Source: Bradyrhizobium acaciae | GTDB lineage: Bacteria; Pseudomonadota; Alphaproteobacteria; Rhizobiales; Xanthobacteraceae | Reading direction: 5' to 3' | NCBI RefSeq assembly: GCF_020889785.1 | Contig: NZ_JACMYK010000013.1 | Coordinates: 32,586-96,585 of the forward strand | Length of the DNA stretch: 64,000 nucleotides | In this document: one piece after another, positions 16,867 to 26,679 of the stretch | How the letters are laid out: the number at the start of each line of letters is the position of its first letter | How positions within the stretch are numbered: the stretch's first letter is position 1 | Made by a program: the position numbers and the translations under genes | Notes under the pieces: model-generated | What the model saw: the letters and a program-made list of their open reading frames with translations, nothing else | Told to the model about the DNA's origin: nothing | Databases searched by the model: none

Positions 16867-17559
16867 TTGAATCAATTGGCAAAATCCGCTTGCAACAATA
16901 TGCGCAGGACTGTTGCGGCTCAGGGCCACAGCGGCGGCGGGTACAGTTTCAGCCTGTATGGCCCCGAGGGCGGGCGGAAATATCTCAACCGCGAGGAGCG
17001 GCGTCGCTGCCTCTCCGCCATGGCGACACTTGAAACGGACGATCGGCTTCTCGCAATGACTCTCGCATGCACAGGTATGCGCATCAGCGAAGCCCTCAGT
17101 ATCGTCCCTCTCTGTTTTCAGATCGAGGCTTGCATCGTCGCTGTTCTGTCTTTGAAACGCCGTTCTGTCGTCTGGCGCGAGATCCCTATTCCGCCCTGGC
17201 TCATGGCCGAGCTTGATTCGCATTTTGGCATCGCGGAGGCGCAGCGTGATCCGGTACGTTCCCGACAACGCATATGGCCGCAACACCGTGTTACGGGCTG
17301 GCGCACGATCAAGCAGGTAATGATGTTTTCTCAAATCGCAGGACGCGCTGCATGCCCGCGCGGCCTTCGCCATTCTTTCGGCGTCGGCACGCTTCAAGCC
17401 GGAGTACCGCTGAACAGAGTTCAAAGCTGGCTTGGTCACTCACGGATCAGCACGACGGCCATCTACACTGCCGCATGCGGCCCGGAGGATATCGAGTTCA
17501 TGGCTCAGTTTTGGCGCGATTCCGATTTGGATCGGAGGCCAGATGAAAAGACGGGCTAA
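16867..17559 (+). CDS. Short tyrosine recombinase (catalytic domain only)
   Basis: At 230 residues this is about half the length of a typical integrase and consists almost only of the catalytic domain. The active-site set is visible: Arg72 in CTGMRISEAL, Lys97 in SLKRRS, Arg168-His169 in the RGLRHSFG box (the usual first His of HxLRH is Arg165), His191 in WLGHSRIST, and Tyr200 in TTAIYTA. The N-terminal core-binding domain is missing or very short. A TTG at 16867 behind GGGGAGCGAG is the listed start; an ATG at 16900 is possible. It overlaps the Xre regulator gene by 17 bases. Such enzymes may work with another recombinase in element excision or dimer resolution. Confidence 0.85.
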   Translation: MNQLAKSACNNMRRTVAAQGHSGGGYSFSLYGPEGGRKYLNREERRRCLSAMATLETDDRLLAMTLACTGMRISEALSIVPLCFQIEACIVAVLSLKRRSVVWREIPIPPWLMAELDSHFGIAEAQRDPVRSRQRIWPQHRVTGWRTIKQVMMFSQIAGRAACPRGLRHSFGVGTLQAGVPLNRVQSWLGHSRISTTAIYTAACGPEDIEFMAQFWRDSDLDRRPDEKTG

Positions 17560-17776
17560 CGAAATCGACGGGATCATCGGCGAGAACCTGCGCTTCTACC
17601 GCGTCATGCGCAAAATGACCCAAGAAAAGCTTGGGCGGGCTGTCGGGCTCAGCTTCCAGCAGATTCAGAAATACGAGAAAGCTCTGAGCCGCATTGCCGT
17701 TAGCACTTTGCTCGATATCTCCAAGGCGCTTAACATACCAATGGTATTGTTTTGGACGGACCGACGAGGCCGCTAG
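17543..17776 (+). CDS. Xre-family HTH transcriptional regulator
   Basis: A 77-residue protein from the ATG at 17543, with GGAGG at 17534-17538 inside the end of the recombinase gene. It is almost entirely a Cro/CI-type helix-turn-helix (IIGENLRFYRVMRKMTQEKLG, then GLSFQQIQKYEKALSRIAVST). It ends shortly after the domain and has no visible effector or dimerisation domain. Its position suggests control of the recombinase or of neighbouring island genes. Confidence 0.85.
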   Translation: MKRRANEIDGIIGENLRFYRVMRKMTQEKLGRAVGLSFQQIQKYEKALSRIAVSTLLDISKALNIPMVLFWTDRRGR

Positions 17777-17908
17777 CGGCGAAAGAGCTAGGGATAGTAA
17801 GTCGTCCGGCCGGGCGCTACCCGAGCGACCTTCAAAAAGCGAAGCGCTTCGGTCTTGTTGAGGTGAACCGCACATGCGTGCGGATTCCCCGGCCGGTCCC
17901 GATGCCTC

Positions 17909-18172
17909 TCACCGGTAGGTAGGAGGCAAGCCGTTAACAAGGTTGCAAACGATACGATACACTTCGTAGGTTCCGAGCTTTGGAAATCTTTCATCGATAG
18001 GCTCTGCCCAAAAGCGCGCTGCCGGGTAACCGCGCTCATGCCAGTAAGCCTCCAAACGCTTCGCCAGCGCCATTGCGCCTTTTCGGCTAAGCCAGTCGGA
18101 GTTATCAGTTTGTTCGTTTGTATTTGCTGCTTCTAATGATGAACAACCGCCCGGCTCGCCTACTCTCTTCAT
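17909..18172 (-). CDS. Hypothetical protein (WHERGYPAARFWAEP type)
   Basis: An 87-residue protein with the internal segment RLEAYWHERGYPAARFWAEP and a C-terminal segment YEVYRIVCNLVNGLPPTYR. I have the impression that this small family is frequent in rhizobial genomes, but its function is unknown to me. The start at 18172 was chosen because GGGAG precedes it at six bases. Longer versions starting at 18214 (ATG) or 18241 (TTG) lack a ribosome site. Confidence 0.65.
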   Translation of the reverse strand: MKRVGEPGGCSSLEAANTNEQTDNSDWLSRKGAMALAKRLEAYWHERGYPAARFWAEPIDERFPKLGTYEVYRIVCNLVNGLPPTYR

Positions 18173-18323
18173 CAAAATCTCCCGCTGCATTTGTTTGGAA
18201 ACGAAGTCGGACATTAGCGGGAGGGCTCGACGCACTTTCAAATTGAAACTTGATGCAAAGCAAGTTGATCAATCGGCATACGCCGATATGTACGATCCGA
18301 ATTTCGATTGCTAGGATGTTTTC

Positions 18324-19046
18324 ATGTGCAATCTCTACAGCATCACAAGCAACCAAGCTGCCATCGTTGCGTTGACGCGTGCAATGCGCGATGTGACCGG
18401 CAACATGCCCGCATTTCCCGGCGTCTTTCCCGATTACCGCGCGCCGATTGTCCGCAATGCGCCTGACGGCGTGCGCGAGCTATGCTTTGCGCGGTGGGGC
18501 ATGCCGTCCTCTCAAGCGGCCTTGATGGAAGCAACAAAGAAGCGGGCAAAAAAGCTCGAAGCGAAGGGCCAACAGATCGACTTCAAGCAGCTGCTTCGAA
18601 TGGAGCCTGACGGCGGCGTCACCAACATCCGCAATGTGAAAAGTCAGCACTGGAAACGCTGGCTGGGGGTACAGAACCGTTGTGTCGTGCCGTTCACGTC
18701 ATTCAGCGAGTTCAACAGGGTAGCTGGTGGTGATGTTTGGTTCGCCTTCAACGACGATCGCCCGCTGGCAGCGTTTGCCGGCCTCTGGACGAATTGGACA
18801 TCGGTACGCAAAGTCAAGGAAGGCGAAACCACCAACGATCTGTTTGGCTTCCTGACAACCGAGCCGAATGATGTCGTGGGCACCATTCATCCCAAGGCGA
18901 TGCCGGTGATTCTGACGACACCTGACGCCATTGAGACCTGGCTGACGGCGCCACCCGAGGAAGCGCTGCAATTGCAGCGTCCCCTGCCGGATGGCACACT
19001 GATGATCGTGGCTCGAGGCGAGAAGGAACATGGCTTGACCAGCTAA
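18324..19046 (+). CDS. SOS response-associated peptidase (YedK/HMCES, SRAP domain)
   Basis: A 240-residue SRAP protein starting MCNLYSITSN. Cys2, which becomes the N-terminal catalytic residue after removal of Met1, is in place. The conserved HPKAMPVIL segment supplying the active-site His, and the RCVVPFTSFSEF/FAGLW segments, are also present. HMCES/YedK proteins form thiazolidine crosslinks with abasic sites in single-stranded DNA and shield them. Length and motif order are normal. AGGATGTTTTC precedes the ATG. No LexA box was seen upstream. It belongs with the island's DNA-damage genes further right. Confidence 0.92.
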   Translation: MCNLYSITSNQAAIVALTRAMRDVTGNMPAFPGVFPDYRAPIVRNAPDGVRELCFARWGMPSSQAALMEATKKRAKKLEAKGQQIDFKQLLRMEPDGGVTNIRNVKSQHWKRWLGVQNRCVVPFTSFSEFNRVAGGDVWFAFNDDRPLAAFAGLWTNWTSVRKVKEGETTNDLFGFLTTEPNDVVGTIHPKAMPVILTTPDAIETWLTAPPEEALQLQRPLPDGTLMIVARGEKEHGLTS

Positions 19047-19063
19047 AGTGCGAGGGGGCGACT

Positions 19064-19876
19064 ATGAAGTTTGCACAAATTCTCGGGGAACGCATCGAAG
19101 CGCACCCGGGCAAATCCGCTACGTGTCCCGTCTGCGAAGCGTCGGTCATCGCAAAGTGCGGCGAGCATAGAGCATGGCACTGGGCACACCGCGGCGTCCG
19201 CAATTGCGATCCATGGTGGGAGCCGGAAACGGAATGGCATCGCGAGTGGAAGAACCGCTTTCCCGCGCATTGGCAGGAAATCATCCGTAGAGCGGACAGT
19301 GGAGAAAAGCACATCGCCGACGTGATGACGGACCGCGGCGTTGTTCTCGAATTTCAGCACTCGGCTTTGCGTCGGGACGAGCGCGAGGCGCGGGAAGCCT
19401 ATTACCAGAACATGGTCTGGGTGGTTGATGGCCTGCGCCGTATTCGGGACAGGCCACACTTCTTCAGCGCGCTCGGATCTGGCAAGATCCTTGCCGCCAA
19501 TCCCATGACGATCGGATTGCGGGTGAAAGGAAACGCCCTCATTCGTGATTGGGGCGCGAGCGCGGTGCCCGTGTTCTTTGATTTCGGCGATGCAGCCCAG
19601 CCAGACGATCCGCTAAACTTTATCAAGCCCATCCTATGGGCGCTGAAGCCGCAAAGCCCGTCGGACATGGCAATTCTCACACCAATAACGAAGGCCTCGT
19701 TTGGCGCATTCTTTGCCGAGGGCCGGCCCTATGAGACCTTCGATGTATCGGCCGCGTTGAACCGAGCCGGTCTCGCTCCGGCGTCGCCGCCCCTTCCGCC
19801 TCCACCATCCGGTCGCGACGTCTTGCGGGAGCATTTCGCGCGGACGTTCAACGCCCGGGCACGACGCAGATTCTGA
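19064..19876 (+). CDS. CoiA-like competence/nuclease family protein
   Basis: A 270-residue protein starting 17 bases after the SRAP gene, behind GAGGGGGCGACT. Residues about 20-50 contain a small Cys/His metal site (CPVCEASVIAKCGEHRAWHWAH). It is followed by a PD-(D/E)xK-like nuclease core with HIADVMTDRGVVLEFQHS, in which Asp and the Glu-x-Gln-x-Ser motif are typical of CoiA-type proteins. The tail is Pro-rich (residues 240-255). CoiA assists DNA processing in natural transformation in Firmicutes. In proteobacterial islands the role is open and may concern incoming or damaged DNA. Confidence 0.8.
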   Translation: MKFAQILGERIEAHPGKSATCPVCEASVIAKCGEHRAWHWAHRGVRNCDPWWEPETEWHREWKNRFPAHWQEIIRRADSGEKHIADVMTDRGVVLEFQHSALRRDEREAREAYYQNMVWVVDGLRRIRDRPHFFSALGSGKILAANPMTIGLRVKGNALIRDWGASAVPVFFDFGDAAQPDDPLNFIKPILWALKPQSPSDMAILTPITKASFGAFFAEGRPYETFDVSAALNRAGLAPASPPLPPPPSGRDVLREHFARTFNARARRRF

Positions 19877-19900
19877 AGGGCGACGGGCGTCCGCGCTTTC

Positions 19901-20383
19901 CTAAAACGAAACTGCCGCCAGTTCTGCTGTGACGTCGCGAACGCCTTCTGCACGCCACACGTCGTCATGCAGAATGAATTTGTGGCTATTCGTATGAGCC
20001 ACATAGGTCGCGCGGAGCTTGACCGTAGCATGGGGAATGAGCGCGGCTCGAAAAATGCCGTAGGATTCATCAAAGAGAACGCCAGCCAGAAAATCGAAGT
20101 GCTCACCGTCGAGCGCGCGAATGGCACCGAGCTGCCGAGACCGGTTCATAGTTATTCGCCGGCCCTTGATCTGAAATCGTTGCCCGTCGCTTCCAATGGC
20201 ATCGATGTTAGGGTGGGAGTTCCCCGCGCGCGTCCATCCGAACGCATTGCAGAAAAGGTATTCCGCAAGATCGCCCGTGGGATTGTTTGCGGTGCGGGTA
20301 ATGCCCCGCGCGCGCAGTTGGTCCGCAATCTTCGAGTGAAGGGTCAGCAATTCCTTGCTTGAGAGCTTAAGCAATTCTTCCAT
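19901..20383 (-). CDS. Small protein with a PD-(D/E)xK-like nuclease core
   Basis: A 160-residue protein from the ATG at 20383 behind AGGAGACTT. The motif set NIDAIGSDGQRFQIKGRR places an Asp and a Q-I-K-G-R strand as in restriction-endonuclease-like folds, with an upstream helix containing GDLAEYLFC that could supply an acidic residue. Catalytic activity is not proven; the Glu/Gln variant is found in several families. It lies 14 bases downstream of the HEPN-like gene on the same strand, so the two are probably one operon. Confidence 0.65.
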   Translation of the reverse strand: MEELLKLSSKELLTLHSKIADQLRARGITRTANNPTGDLAEYLFCNAFGWTRAGNSHPNIDAIGSDGQRFQIKGRRITMNRSRQLGAIRALDGEHFDFLAGVLFDESYGIFRAALIPHATVKLRATYVAHTNSHKFILHDDVWRAEGVRDVTAELAAVSF

Positions 20384-20397
20384 AAGTCTCCTGACGG

Positions 20398-20883
20398 CTA
20401 AAAGTGTTGCTGCGGTTCGTGAAATGATGAGGAAACATCGGGTAGCGCTTCCAAGATCATATCCAACACAGCCAACGCATTCGTCATCAACGCCTCGTCC
20501 CGCTTGCGATCGGCCGGAGATAGTTTATTGCCATGAAATAGATTGTTACGGACCCGCCAGGTCGCGCCAATCAGATCGGACGTCGTCACCAGAGCGGCTG
20601 GCTGTGGACCGAACGCTACCCCGCCATCTCCATTTACGAGAAAATGCTTTGGCGGGTTTGCAATCAACATTTCAGCGACGTGGGCTTCCTCAACAGCTTG
20701 AAAGAATCCGGGCCCGAGCCGGGCGACCAGACGCGGGTGACCTATCTGCGCAACCTCTCCCTCGGCGGTCGAACGGAGCAATCGAAGCTGCTTTAGTGCG
20801 AATTCCATGCGTGCGAACGTCGCAAAGAATCGCAGCGTCAGGTCCGGCGATAGCCCATAGAGAAGTTCTTCGGTCGAGATCAC
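20398..20883 (-). CDS. HEPN-like helical protein, partner of the nuclease-fold protein
   Basis: A 161-residue, all-helical protein starting at a GTG at 20883 behind GAGGAGG. Near residues 109-115 it has WRVRNNLFHGNK, an Rx4-6H arrangement typical of HEPN RNase motifs, followed by a helix with LMTNALAVLDMILEAL. HEPN proteins often cut RNA in toxin-antitoxin or abortive-infection systems. The gene pairs with a nuclease-fold protein rather than a typical antitoxin such as MNT, so toxin function is only a hypothesis. Confidence 0.6.
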   Translation of the reverse strand: MISTEELLYGLSPDLTLRFFATFARMEFALKQLRLLRSTAEGEVAQIGHPRLVARLGPGFFQAVEEAHVAEMLIANPPKHFLVNGDGGVAFGPQPAALVTTSDLIGATWRVRNNLFHGNKLSPADRKRDEALMTNALAVLDMILEALPDVSSSFHEPQQHF

Positions 20884-21084
20884 TTTGCCTCCTCAGCAAT
20901 GGTGGGCAAAAGCAGCTTAGCCTGAGACTGAAATGAGAGGTGCTCCAGCCAGTCCACCGGACCGGTACCCCTCCTACTACCTTAAGCGGTCACTTATCGC
21001 CGCCTCTCTGCCTCGTTGCAGTTCCTCCCAGAAAACCCGCGAAACCGCGACTTTCGGTAAGGGCGTTGACTCTTGGCCCAAAGA

Positions 21085-21099
21085 GAACAAAAGTAGAAC
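21085..21099 (+). promoter_or_regulatory. LexA box (GAAC-N7-GAAC) of the imuA-imuB-dnaE2 operon
   Basis: The sequence GAACAAAAGTAGAAC is an exact direct repeat of GAAC with a 7-base spacer, the alphaproteobacterial SOS box. It lies 34 bases upstream of the imuA start. LexA repression with induction upon DNA damage is expected for this cassette. Confidence 0.88.
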
Positions 21100-21132
21100 A
21101 TCTGAGTTTTCCGTTCAGGAGATAGCCCACGG

Positions 21133-21894
21133 ATGGCCCTTGCCAGCCCGCCCATTCCTATTGCCGAATTACGCCGCTGGCTGGAGCGGGCGGAGGCGCA
21201 TGCCTGCGGGGAACCGACGGTCCTTCCATTCGATGTGGCGGGAATCGATAGGCACTTGCCGACCGGCGGGCTCGGGCGCGGCCAATTGCACGAGGTCTGC
21301 GAAGGCGGAATCGCGAGCGAGTACGCCGGATTGGCGACGCTGTTCACCGCCGGCATTCTTGCGCGCATCCCCGGCCCTGTGTTGTGGTGTCTCAAGGGAC
21401 GCGATCTCTTCGCGCCGGGGCTAGCTCGCGTCGGCCTTCATCCCGATCGCGTCATCTATTGCGAGACGTGGAAAGACCGCGACGTCCTTCCCGCGATGGA
21501 GGAAGGTCTCCGCTGTCACGGCTTGGCTGGCGTGGTGGGCGAACTTACCAAGCTTCCTCTGACGGCCTCTCGCCGTCTGCAGCTTTGCGCCGGGCAAAGC
21601 GGTGTAACGGCGTTCGCGATCCGGCGCTGGTACAACAGTGCCGAAAAAGCGCTCATTGGCGAGCCCAACGCCGCCGCAACACGCTGGCGCGTTTCTCCTT
21701 CGCCGTCTCCGCAAGACGGGTTTGATGGTTTGCAGCGGCAACACTGGAAAGTGGAGCTTCTGCGCGTCCGCGGCGGCGACCCGCATTCCTGGATTTTGGA
21801 GGCATGCGATGCGCAGGGTCGTCTCGCTGTACCTGCCGCGCTGGCCGACCGATCGGTTGCGACGCAGGCACGGCGGCTCGTTGCCGCGATCTAG
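21133..21894 (+). CDS. imuA: ImuA (RecA-like accessory protein of the mutasome)
   Basis: A 253-residue RecA-like protein with GGLGRGQLHEVCEGG near residues 45-60 in place of a canonical Walker A, then a GLATLFTAGILARIPGPVLWCL strand-helix. It ends in a variable tail, as in ImuA family proteins. ImuA works with ImuB and DnaE2 in SOS-induced mutagenic translesion synthesis in bacteria lacking PolV. It is the first gene of a three-gene operon behind the LexA box, and imuB begins inside its 3' end. AGGAGA precedes the ATG. Confidence 0.9.
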   Translation: MALASPPIPIAELRRWLERAEAHACGEPTVLPFDVAGIDRHLPTGGLGRGQLHEVCEGGIASEYAGLATLFTAGILARIPGPVLWCLKGRDLFAPGLARVGLHPDRVIYCETWKDRDVLPAMEEGLRCHGLAGVVGELTKLPLTASRRLQLCAGQSGVTAFAIRRWYNSAEKALIGEPNAAATRWRVSPSPSPQDGFDGLQRQHWKVELLRVRGGDPHSWILEACDAQGRLAVPAALADRSVATQARRLVAAI

Positions 21895-23317
21895 GCACGT
21901 GGTCACAGCGCTAATGCAGGGACAGCGTCGCGCCATTGTGAGCGTCGACGACGAGGCTGCACGCCTCGGCCTAACCCCGGGCATGAGCGTGGCGCATGCG
22001 CAGTCACTTCTGCCCGATCTGATCGTGATGGATGCCACCCCGGAGGAAGATGAAGCGGCGCTGTTCAGATTGGCGATCTGGTGTGTCCGGTATTCGCCAG
22101 TCGTAGCCGTGAACCCTCCGGATGGCGTCTTCATTGATGTCGCTGGCTCTGCTCACCTCTTCCACGGCGAGAATGCTCTTCTCACCGATCTCGGTGCGCG
22201 GCTTGAGAGCGCCGGGTATCGGTCGAAGGCCGCGATCTCGGATACACCAGGTTGTAGCTGGGCGCTCGCACGCTATGGCTCGACCAGCCTTGCATCTCCC
22301 GGCCGCCAAGCGGAAGCGATTGCAAGCCTGCCGGTCGCGGCCTTGCGCCTTCCGGCGGAAGTTGTCTCATCCCTCCACGAAGTCGGCATTGAGCGCATCG
22401 CACAGCTCGCAAGCAAACCGCGCGCAAGCCTTCATCTGCGCTTTGGCGCCGATGTGCTTCTGCGCTTCGATCAGGCGCTTGGCAGCCTGACCGAGGCGCT
22501 GACCTCGATTATCCCGCCCGAATTGCCGCGTGTTGAACTGAAGTTTGTCGAGCCGATTGCCGATCCCGACAATCTTCAGCGCGTGATCGAGCGGCTATGC
22601 GAAAAGCTTTGCTTGCTTTTGGAAGGCCGCGGCGTCGGCGCGCGTCGTCTCGACCTTGTTTTTACCCGTGTCGACAATGTCGATCAGTCGGTGCGCATTG
22701 GTCTGTCCCGTCCCTACCGCGAACCCAAGCACCTCGCAAAACTGCTTGCCGAACGGCTTGTCTTGGTCGATCCCGGCCTCGGTATCGAAATCGCGGCCCT
22801 GACCGCTTCGTGGGTCGAAGCGCTTGCCGAAAAGCAGACCATCGGCCGCCACGTCGGGATGCGAGGCGCCGATGTCGATGTAAGCCAGCTCGTCGATACG
22901 CTCGGTGTGCGCCTCGGGCAGAACAAGGTGTTCCGGCTGACGCCCGTCGAAAGCGCGCTGCCCGAGCGCAGCATGAAACGTATCCCAGCCTTGGACCCGA
23001 TCCAAAGCGTGGCATGGCCCAAAAACCTGCCGCGGCCCGCTCGACTATTTGATCGACCGGAAAAAGTTCATGCTATTGCGGCACTCCCCGATCACCCGCC
23101 GCGCATGTTCGTATGGCGCAATCGCCAGCATCGTGTCGCCAAGGCGGACGGGCCCGAACGTATCCACGGTGAGTGGTGGATCAGTGATGCCGAACTCAGC
23201 CTCGTGCGCGACTACTACCGCATCGAAACCGCAGATGGCTCCCGCTACTGGATATTCCGCAACGGTCCTGCCGGAGAAGGTGGCGGCTGGTGGCTCCATG
23301 GCGTGGGTGAAGCATGA
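21809..23317 (+). CDS. imuB: ImuB (Y-family polymerase-like protein)
   Basis: A 502-residue protein from the ATG at 21809, preceded by TGGAGG. It begins [16 protein letters not shown], like a Y-family polymerase palm/fingers start, and includes [30 protein letters not shown] and the helix-hairpin-helix/little-finger region. In ImuB the catalytic acidic residues are usually lost; here the first-strand Asp of DinB-type enzymes appears as SLYLPRW, consistent with an inactive scaffold. It contacts the beta clamp and brings DnaE2 to lesions. It overlaps imuA by 86 bases and ends on the ATGA shared with dnaE2. Confidence 0.92.
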   Translation: MRRVVSLYLPRWPTDRLRRRHGGSLPRSRHVVTALMQGQRRAIVSVDDEAARLGLTPGMSVAHAQSLLPDLIVMDATPEEDEAALFRLAIWCVRYSPVVAVNPPDGVFIDVAGSAHLFHGENALLTDLGARLESAGYRSKAAISDTPGCSWALARYGSTSLASPGRQAEAIASLPVAALRLPAEVVSSLHEVGIERIAQLASKPRASLHLRFGADVLLRFDQALGSLTEALTSIIPPELPRVELKFVEPIADPDNLQRVIERLCEKLCLLLEGRGVGARRLDLVFTRVDNVDQSVRIGLSRPYREPKHLAKLLAERLVLVDPGLGIEIAALTASWVEALAEKQTIGRHVGMRGADVDVSQLVDTLGVRLGQNKVFRLTPVESALPERSMKRIPALDPIQSVAWPKNLPRPARLFDRPEKVHAIAALPDHPPRMFVWRNRQHRVAKADGPERIHGEWWISDAELSLVRDYYRIETADGSRYWIFRNGPAGEGGGWWLHGVGEA

Positions 23318-26300
23318 ATTATGCAGAATTGCAGGTCACCACGCATTTTTCCTTTTTACGTGGCGTTTCATCGGCTGAGGATTTGTTCGCGGCGGCGGCA
23401 GTGCTCGGCATCAAGGCGCTCGGAATCGTCGACCGGAATTCGCTCGCGGGGATCGTGCGGGCTCATGAAGCCGCAAAAGTAACAGGCGTCAGGCTTCTTG
23501 TCGGCTGCCGGCTCGATCTCCAGTGCGGCACGTCCCTTCTCGTCTATCCTACGGATCGCAGAGCCTATAGTCGGCTTTGCCGCCTGCTCACCGTTGGCAA
23601 GGCGCGTGCCGGCAAGGGCGCCTGTCAAATCGACTGGCCTGATGTCGCGAAATGGAACGAAGGATTGCTTGCCGTCCTTCTTCCGGACGGGCTCGATGAT
23701 CGCTTGGGAAGCGAGCTTGCCCGGTTGCGCGATATCTTCGGCAACCGCGCCTATTGCGCGCTGACCCGCCTCTTTCTTCCAAATGAAGCCGAGCGACTGG
23801 AAAGCATCGAAAGCGCGGCTTCGAGAGTTCGTGTGGCCACAGTCGTCACCAACGACATTCTCTATCATTGCCCGACACGGCGCATGTTGCAGGATGTGGT
23901 CACCTGCATACGCCTGCACACGACCATCGACCGGGCAGGTTTTCTGCTTGAGCGGCACGCCGATCGCTTCCTTAAAACGCCGCAGGAAATGTTCCGGTTG
24001 TTTCCCCGCTATCCGGAAGCCGTGCGCCGGACCATCGAAATAGCGGAGCGCTGCCGCTTCTCGCTCGATGAATTGACCTACTCCTATCCGACCGAAGAAC
24101 TCGAGGATGGGCTCACCGCTCAGGAACGGCTCGAAAAGCTCACATGGGATGGTGCCGCGCGGCGCTATCCGAACGCGCTCCCCGACAAGGTGGCTACACA
24201 ATTACGGCACGAGCTCACCTTGATTGAACGCATGCAATATGCGCCGTACTTCCTGACTGTCGAAACCATCGTTCGCTTCGCCCGCTCCAAGGGCATCCTC
24301 TGCCAGGGGCGCGGCTCTGCCGCGAATTCCGCCGTCTGCTATGTGCTAGGCATCACGGCGATCGATCCCGTACGGCAGGGTTTGCTTTTCGAGCGCTTCG
24401 TGAGCGAGGAACGTCGCGAACCACCGGATATCGATGTCGACTTCGAGCACGAACGGCGCGAAGAAGTCATTCAGTGGATTTATGAGACCTACGGCCGGAC
24501 GCGCTCCGCGCTCACAGCCGTTGTCTCGCGTTACCGCTCGCGCGGCGCCGTGCGCGAGGTCGGCAAGGCACTCGGCCTGCCGGAAGATGTTACGGCATCT
24601 CTTGCCGGCATGATCTGGGGCTGGAGCACGGACGGCGTCGCCGAGCAGGAAGTGAAAGAACTCGGACTCAACCTCGCGGACCGGCGGCTGCGGTTAACTC
24701 TCGATCTGGCAAAGCAGCTCATCGGCACGCCGCGCCACCTCTCGCAGCATCCGGGTGGCTTCGTTCTCACGCTGGATCGTCTCGACGAACTCGTTCCCAT
24801 CGAACCTGCCGCCATGGAAAACCGGCAGGTCATCGAATGGGACAAGGATGACATCGACGCTCTTAAATTCATGAAGGTCGATGTGCTGGGGCTCGGCATG
24901 CTGGGCTGCATGCGCCGCGCCTTCGACCTTCTGGACAAGGCTAAAGGCCTGCGCTTGGACCTTGCTTCCGTGCCTGCCGAAGATCCCGCCACTTACGCCA
25001 TGATCCAGAACGCCGACACGACCGGCGTATTTCAAATCGAATCCCGCGCGCAGATGGCGATGTTGCCGCGCCTTCGTCCGAAGACTTTCTATGACCTCGT
25101 CATCGAGGTCGCCATTGTGCGGCCGGGTCCCATCCAAGGCGACATGGTCCATCCCTATATCCGCCGCCGTGAGGGGCGCGAAGCTGTAACCTTTCCGACC
25201 GAGGCTTTGCGCAAAGTGCTTGGAAAAACCCTGGGCGTGCCGCTATTCCAGGAACAGGCCATGCAGGTCGCGATGGTTGCTGCCGGGTTCTCCCCGACCG
25301 AGGCCGACCAGCTTCGCCGCTCCATGGCGACCTTTAAGTTTACGGGTGGCATTCACAAGTTTCAGGAGAAGCTCATCACCGGGATGCTCGACAACGGCTA
25401 CACCCGCGAATTTGCCGAACGTACCTTCAGGCAGCTCGAAGGCTTCGGAAGCTATGGCTTTCCGGAATCCCACGCCGCGAGCTTCGCGCTCATCGCCTAC
25501 GCCTCGAGCTGGATGAAGTGCCATCATCCCGATGCGTTTCTCGCAGCAATCCTCAATGCGCAGCCCATGGGCTTTTATGCGCCCGCGCAACTGGTGCGAG
25601 ACGCCCGCGAACATGGTGTCGAGGTCCGTCCCGTCGACATCAATCTCTCGGAATGGGACTGCACGCTGGAGCCGAGGTCCGGGAAATACCATGCCGTGCG
25701 CCTCGGTTTCTGCATGGTGCGCAGCCTGAACCAGAAGGATGCCGAGCAGCTTGTCGACCGGCGCAGTTTTGGGCGCATACGGGAAAAGCGCCTCGAAAGC
25801 CGTCTCAGCTCCATTGAAGAAGTATGGCGCCGCGCCGACATCCCTGTTGCCATGTTGCGGCACATCGCAGCCGCCGATGGCTTTGCCGGGCTCGGCCTCT
25901 CCCGGCGCGAAGCGAACTGGGCGATCAAGGCGCTGAGGGACAGTCCACTTCCGCTCTTTTCCGCAGCGGACGACCACGACGGGCTCTTGCGGCCTGAAGC
26001 CACGGAAAACTCTGTCGAGTTGCCGCCGATGGCACCGGGCCGGGCGGTCGTCGAGGACTATCGCACCATCGGCTTAAGTTTGCGCGGGCATCCTGTCTCG
26101 TTTGCTCGGGACAACCTGACAGAACGAGGCTTTGCTTCGTGTCAGACCATACGAACCGCGCCGAACGGCACTCGATTGTCGATTGCCGGCCTTGTGCTGG
26201 TTCGCCAGATGCCAGGCTCCGCCAAGGGCGTCATGTTCATCACCATCGAGGATGAGACCGCGAACGCGAACCTGATCGTCTGGCCTTCCGTGTTTGCCAA

Positions 26301-26598
26301 AAACCGGCGATCCATACTCGCCGCGAGCATGCTCGGCGTGCGCGGCCGCGTTCAAAGTGCCAGCAACGTCATTCATCTCATCGTCGCGGAGGTATGTGAC
26401 CTCACGAATGATCTCAAGCTCATGTCTGGCGCAGGCGACGCGCTAATCCTGCCGGCGGGCCGTGGCGATGAAGCGAAGCACGGCGGCAGCGGGATGGATA
26501 GCCGTGAGCCCAAAGCACCGATCATTCGGCCTCGCGATATGTATGAGCCCGACCTTCACATCGATACCCTCAAGATCAAGGCGAGGAATTTTCACTAA
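23314..26598 (+). CDS. dnaE2: Error-prone DNA polymerase DnaE2
   Basis: A 1094-residue C-family polymerase of full family length. It has an N-terminal PHP domain ([35 protein letters not shown]), the polymerase core with [16 protein letters not shown] and [16 protein letters not shown] (the catalytic Asp pair), the conserved [10 protein letters not shown] segment, and a C-terminal OB fold ([18 protein letters not shown]). DnaE2 makes mutations during SOS translesion synthesis with ImuA and ImuB. The start codon overlaps the imuB stop (ATGA). On a mobile island this cassette may be a second copy beside one elsewhere on the chromosome, which cannot be seen here. Confidence 0.96.
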   Translation: MNYAELQVTTHFSFLRGVSSAEDLFAAAAVLGIKALGIVDRNSLAGIVRAHEAAKVTGVRLLVGCRLDLQCGTSLLVYPTDRRAYSRLCRLLTVGKARAGKGACQIDWPDVAKWNEGLLAVLLPDGLDDRLGSELARLRDIFGNRAYCALTRLFLPNEAERLESIESAASRVRVATVVTNDILYHCPTRRMLQDVVTCIRLHTTIDRAGFLLERHADRFLKTPQEMFRLFPRYPEAVRRTIEIAERCRFSLDELTYSYPTEELEDGLTAQERLEKLTWDGAARRYPNALPDKVATQLRHELTLIERMQYAPYFLTVETIVRFARSKGILCQGRGSAANSAVCYVLGITAIDPVRQGLLFERFVSEERREPPDIDVDFEHERREEVIQWIYETYGRTRSALTAVVSRYRSRGAVREVGKALGLPEDVTASLAGMIWGWSTDGVAEQEVKELGLNLADRRLRLTLDLAKQLIGTPRHLSQHPGGFVLTLDRLDELVPIEPAAMENRQVIEWDKDDIDALKFMKVDVLGLGMLGCMRRAFDLLDKAKGLRLDLASVPAEDPATYAMIQNADTTGVFQIESRAQMAMLPRLRPKTFYDLVIEVAIVRPGPIQGDMVHPYIRRREGREAVTFPTEALRKVLGKTLGVPLFQEQAMQVAMVAAGFSPTEADQLRRSMATFKFTGGIHKFQEKLITGMLDNGYTREFAERTFRQLEGFGSYGFPESHAASFALIAYASSWMKCHHPDAFLAAILNAQPMGFYAPAQLVRDAREHGVEVRPVDINLSEWDCTLEPRSGKYHAVRLGFCMVRSLNQKDAEQLVDRRSFGRIREKRLESRLSSIEEVWRRADIPVAMLRHIAAADGFAGLGLSRREANWAIKALRDSPLPLFSAADDHDGLLRPEATENSVELPPMAPGRAVVEDYRTIGLSLRGHPVSFARDNLTERGFASCQTIRTAPNGTRLSIAGLVLVRQMPGSAKGVMFITIEDETANANLIVWPSVFAKNRRSILAASMLGVRGRVQSASNVIHLIVAEVCDLTNDLKLMSGAGDALILPAGRGDEAKHGGSGMDSREPKAPIIRPRDMYEPDLHIDTLKIKARNFH

Positions 26599-26679
26599 GC
26601 GGCCCGGCCGGACGCTCGTCAGCGACAGATGATGCGCGTTTTACTGCTCGGCTCCATTCCGGCTGCCCTGGGAGGAGCG

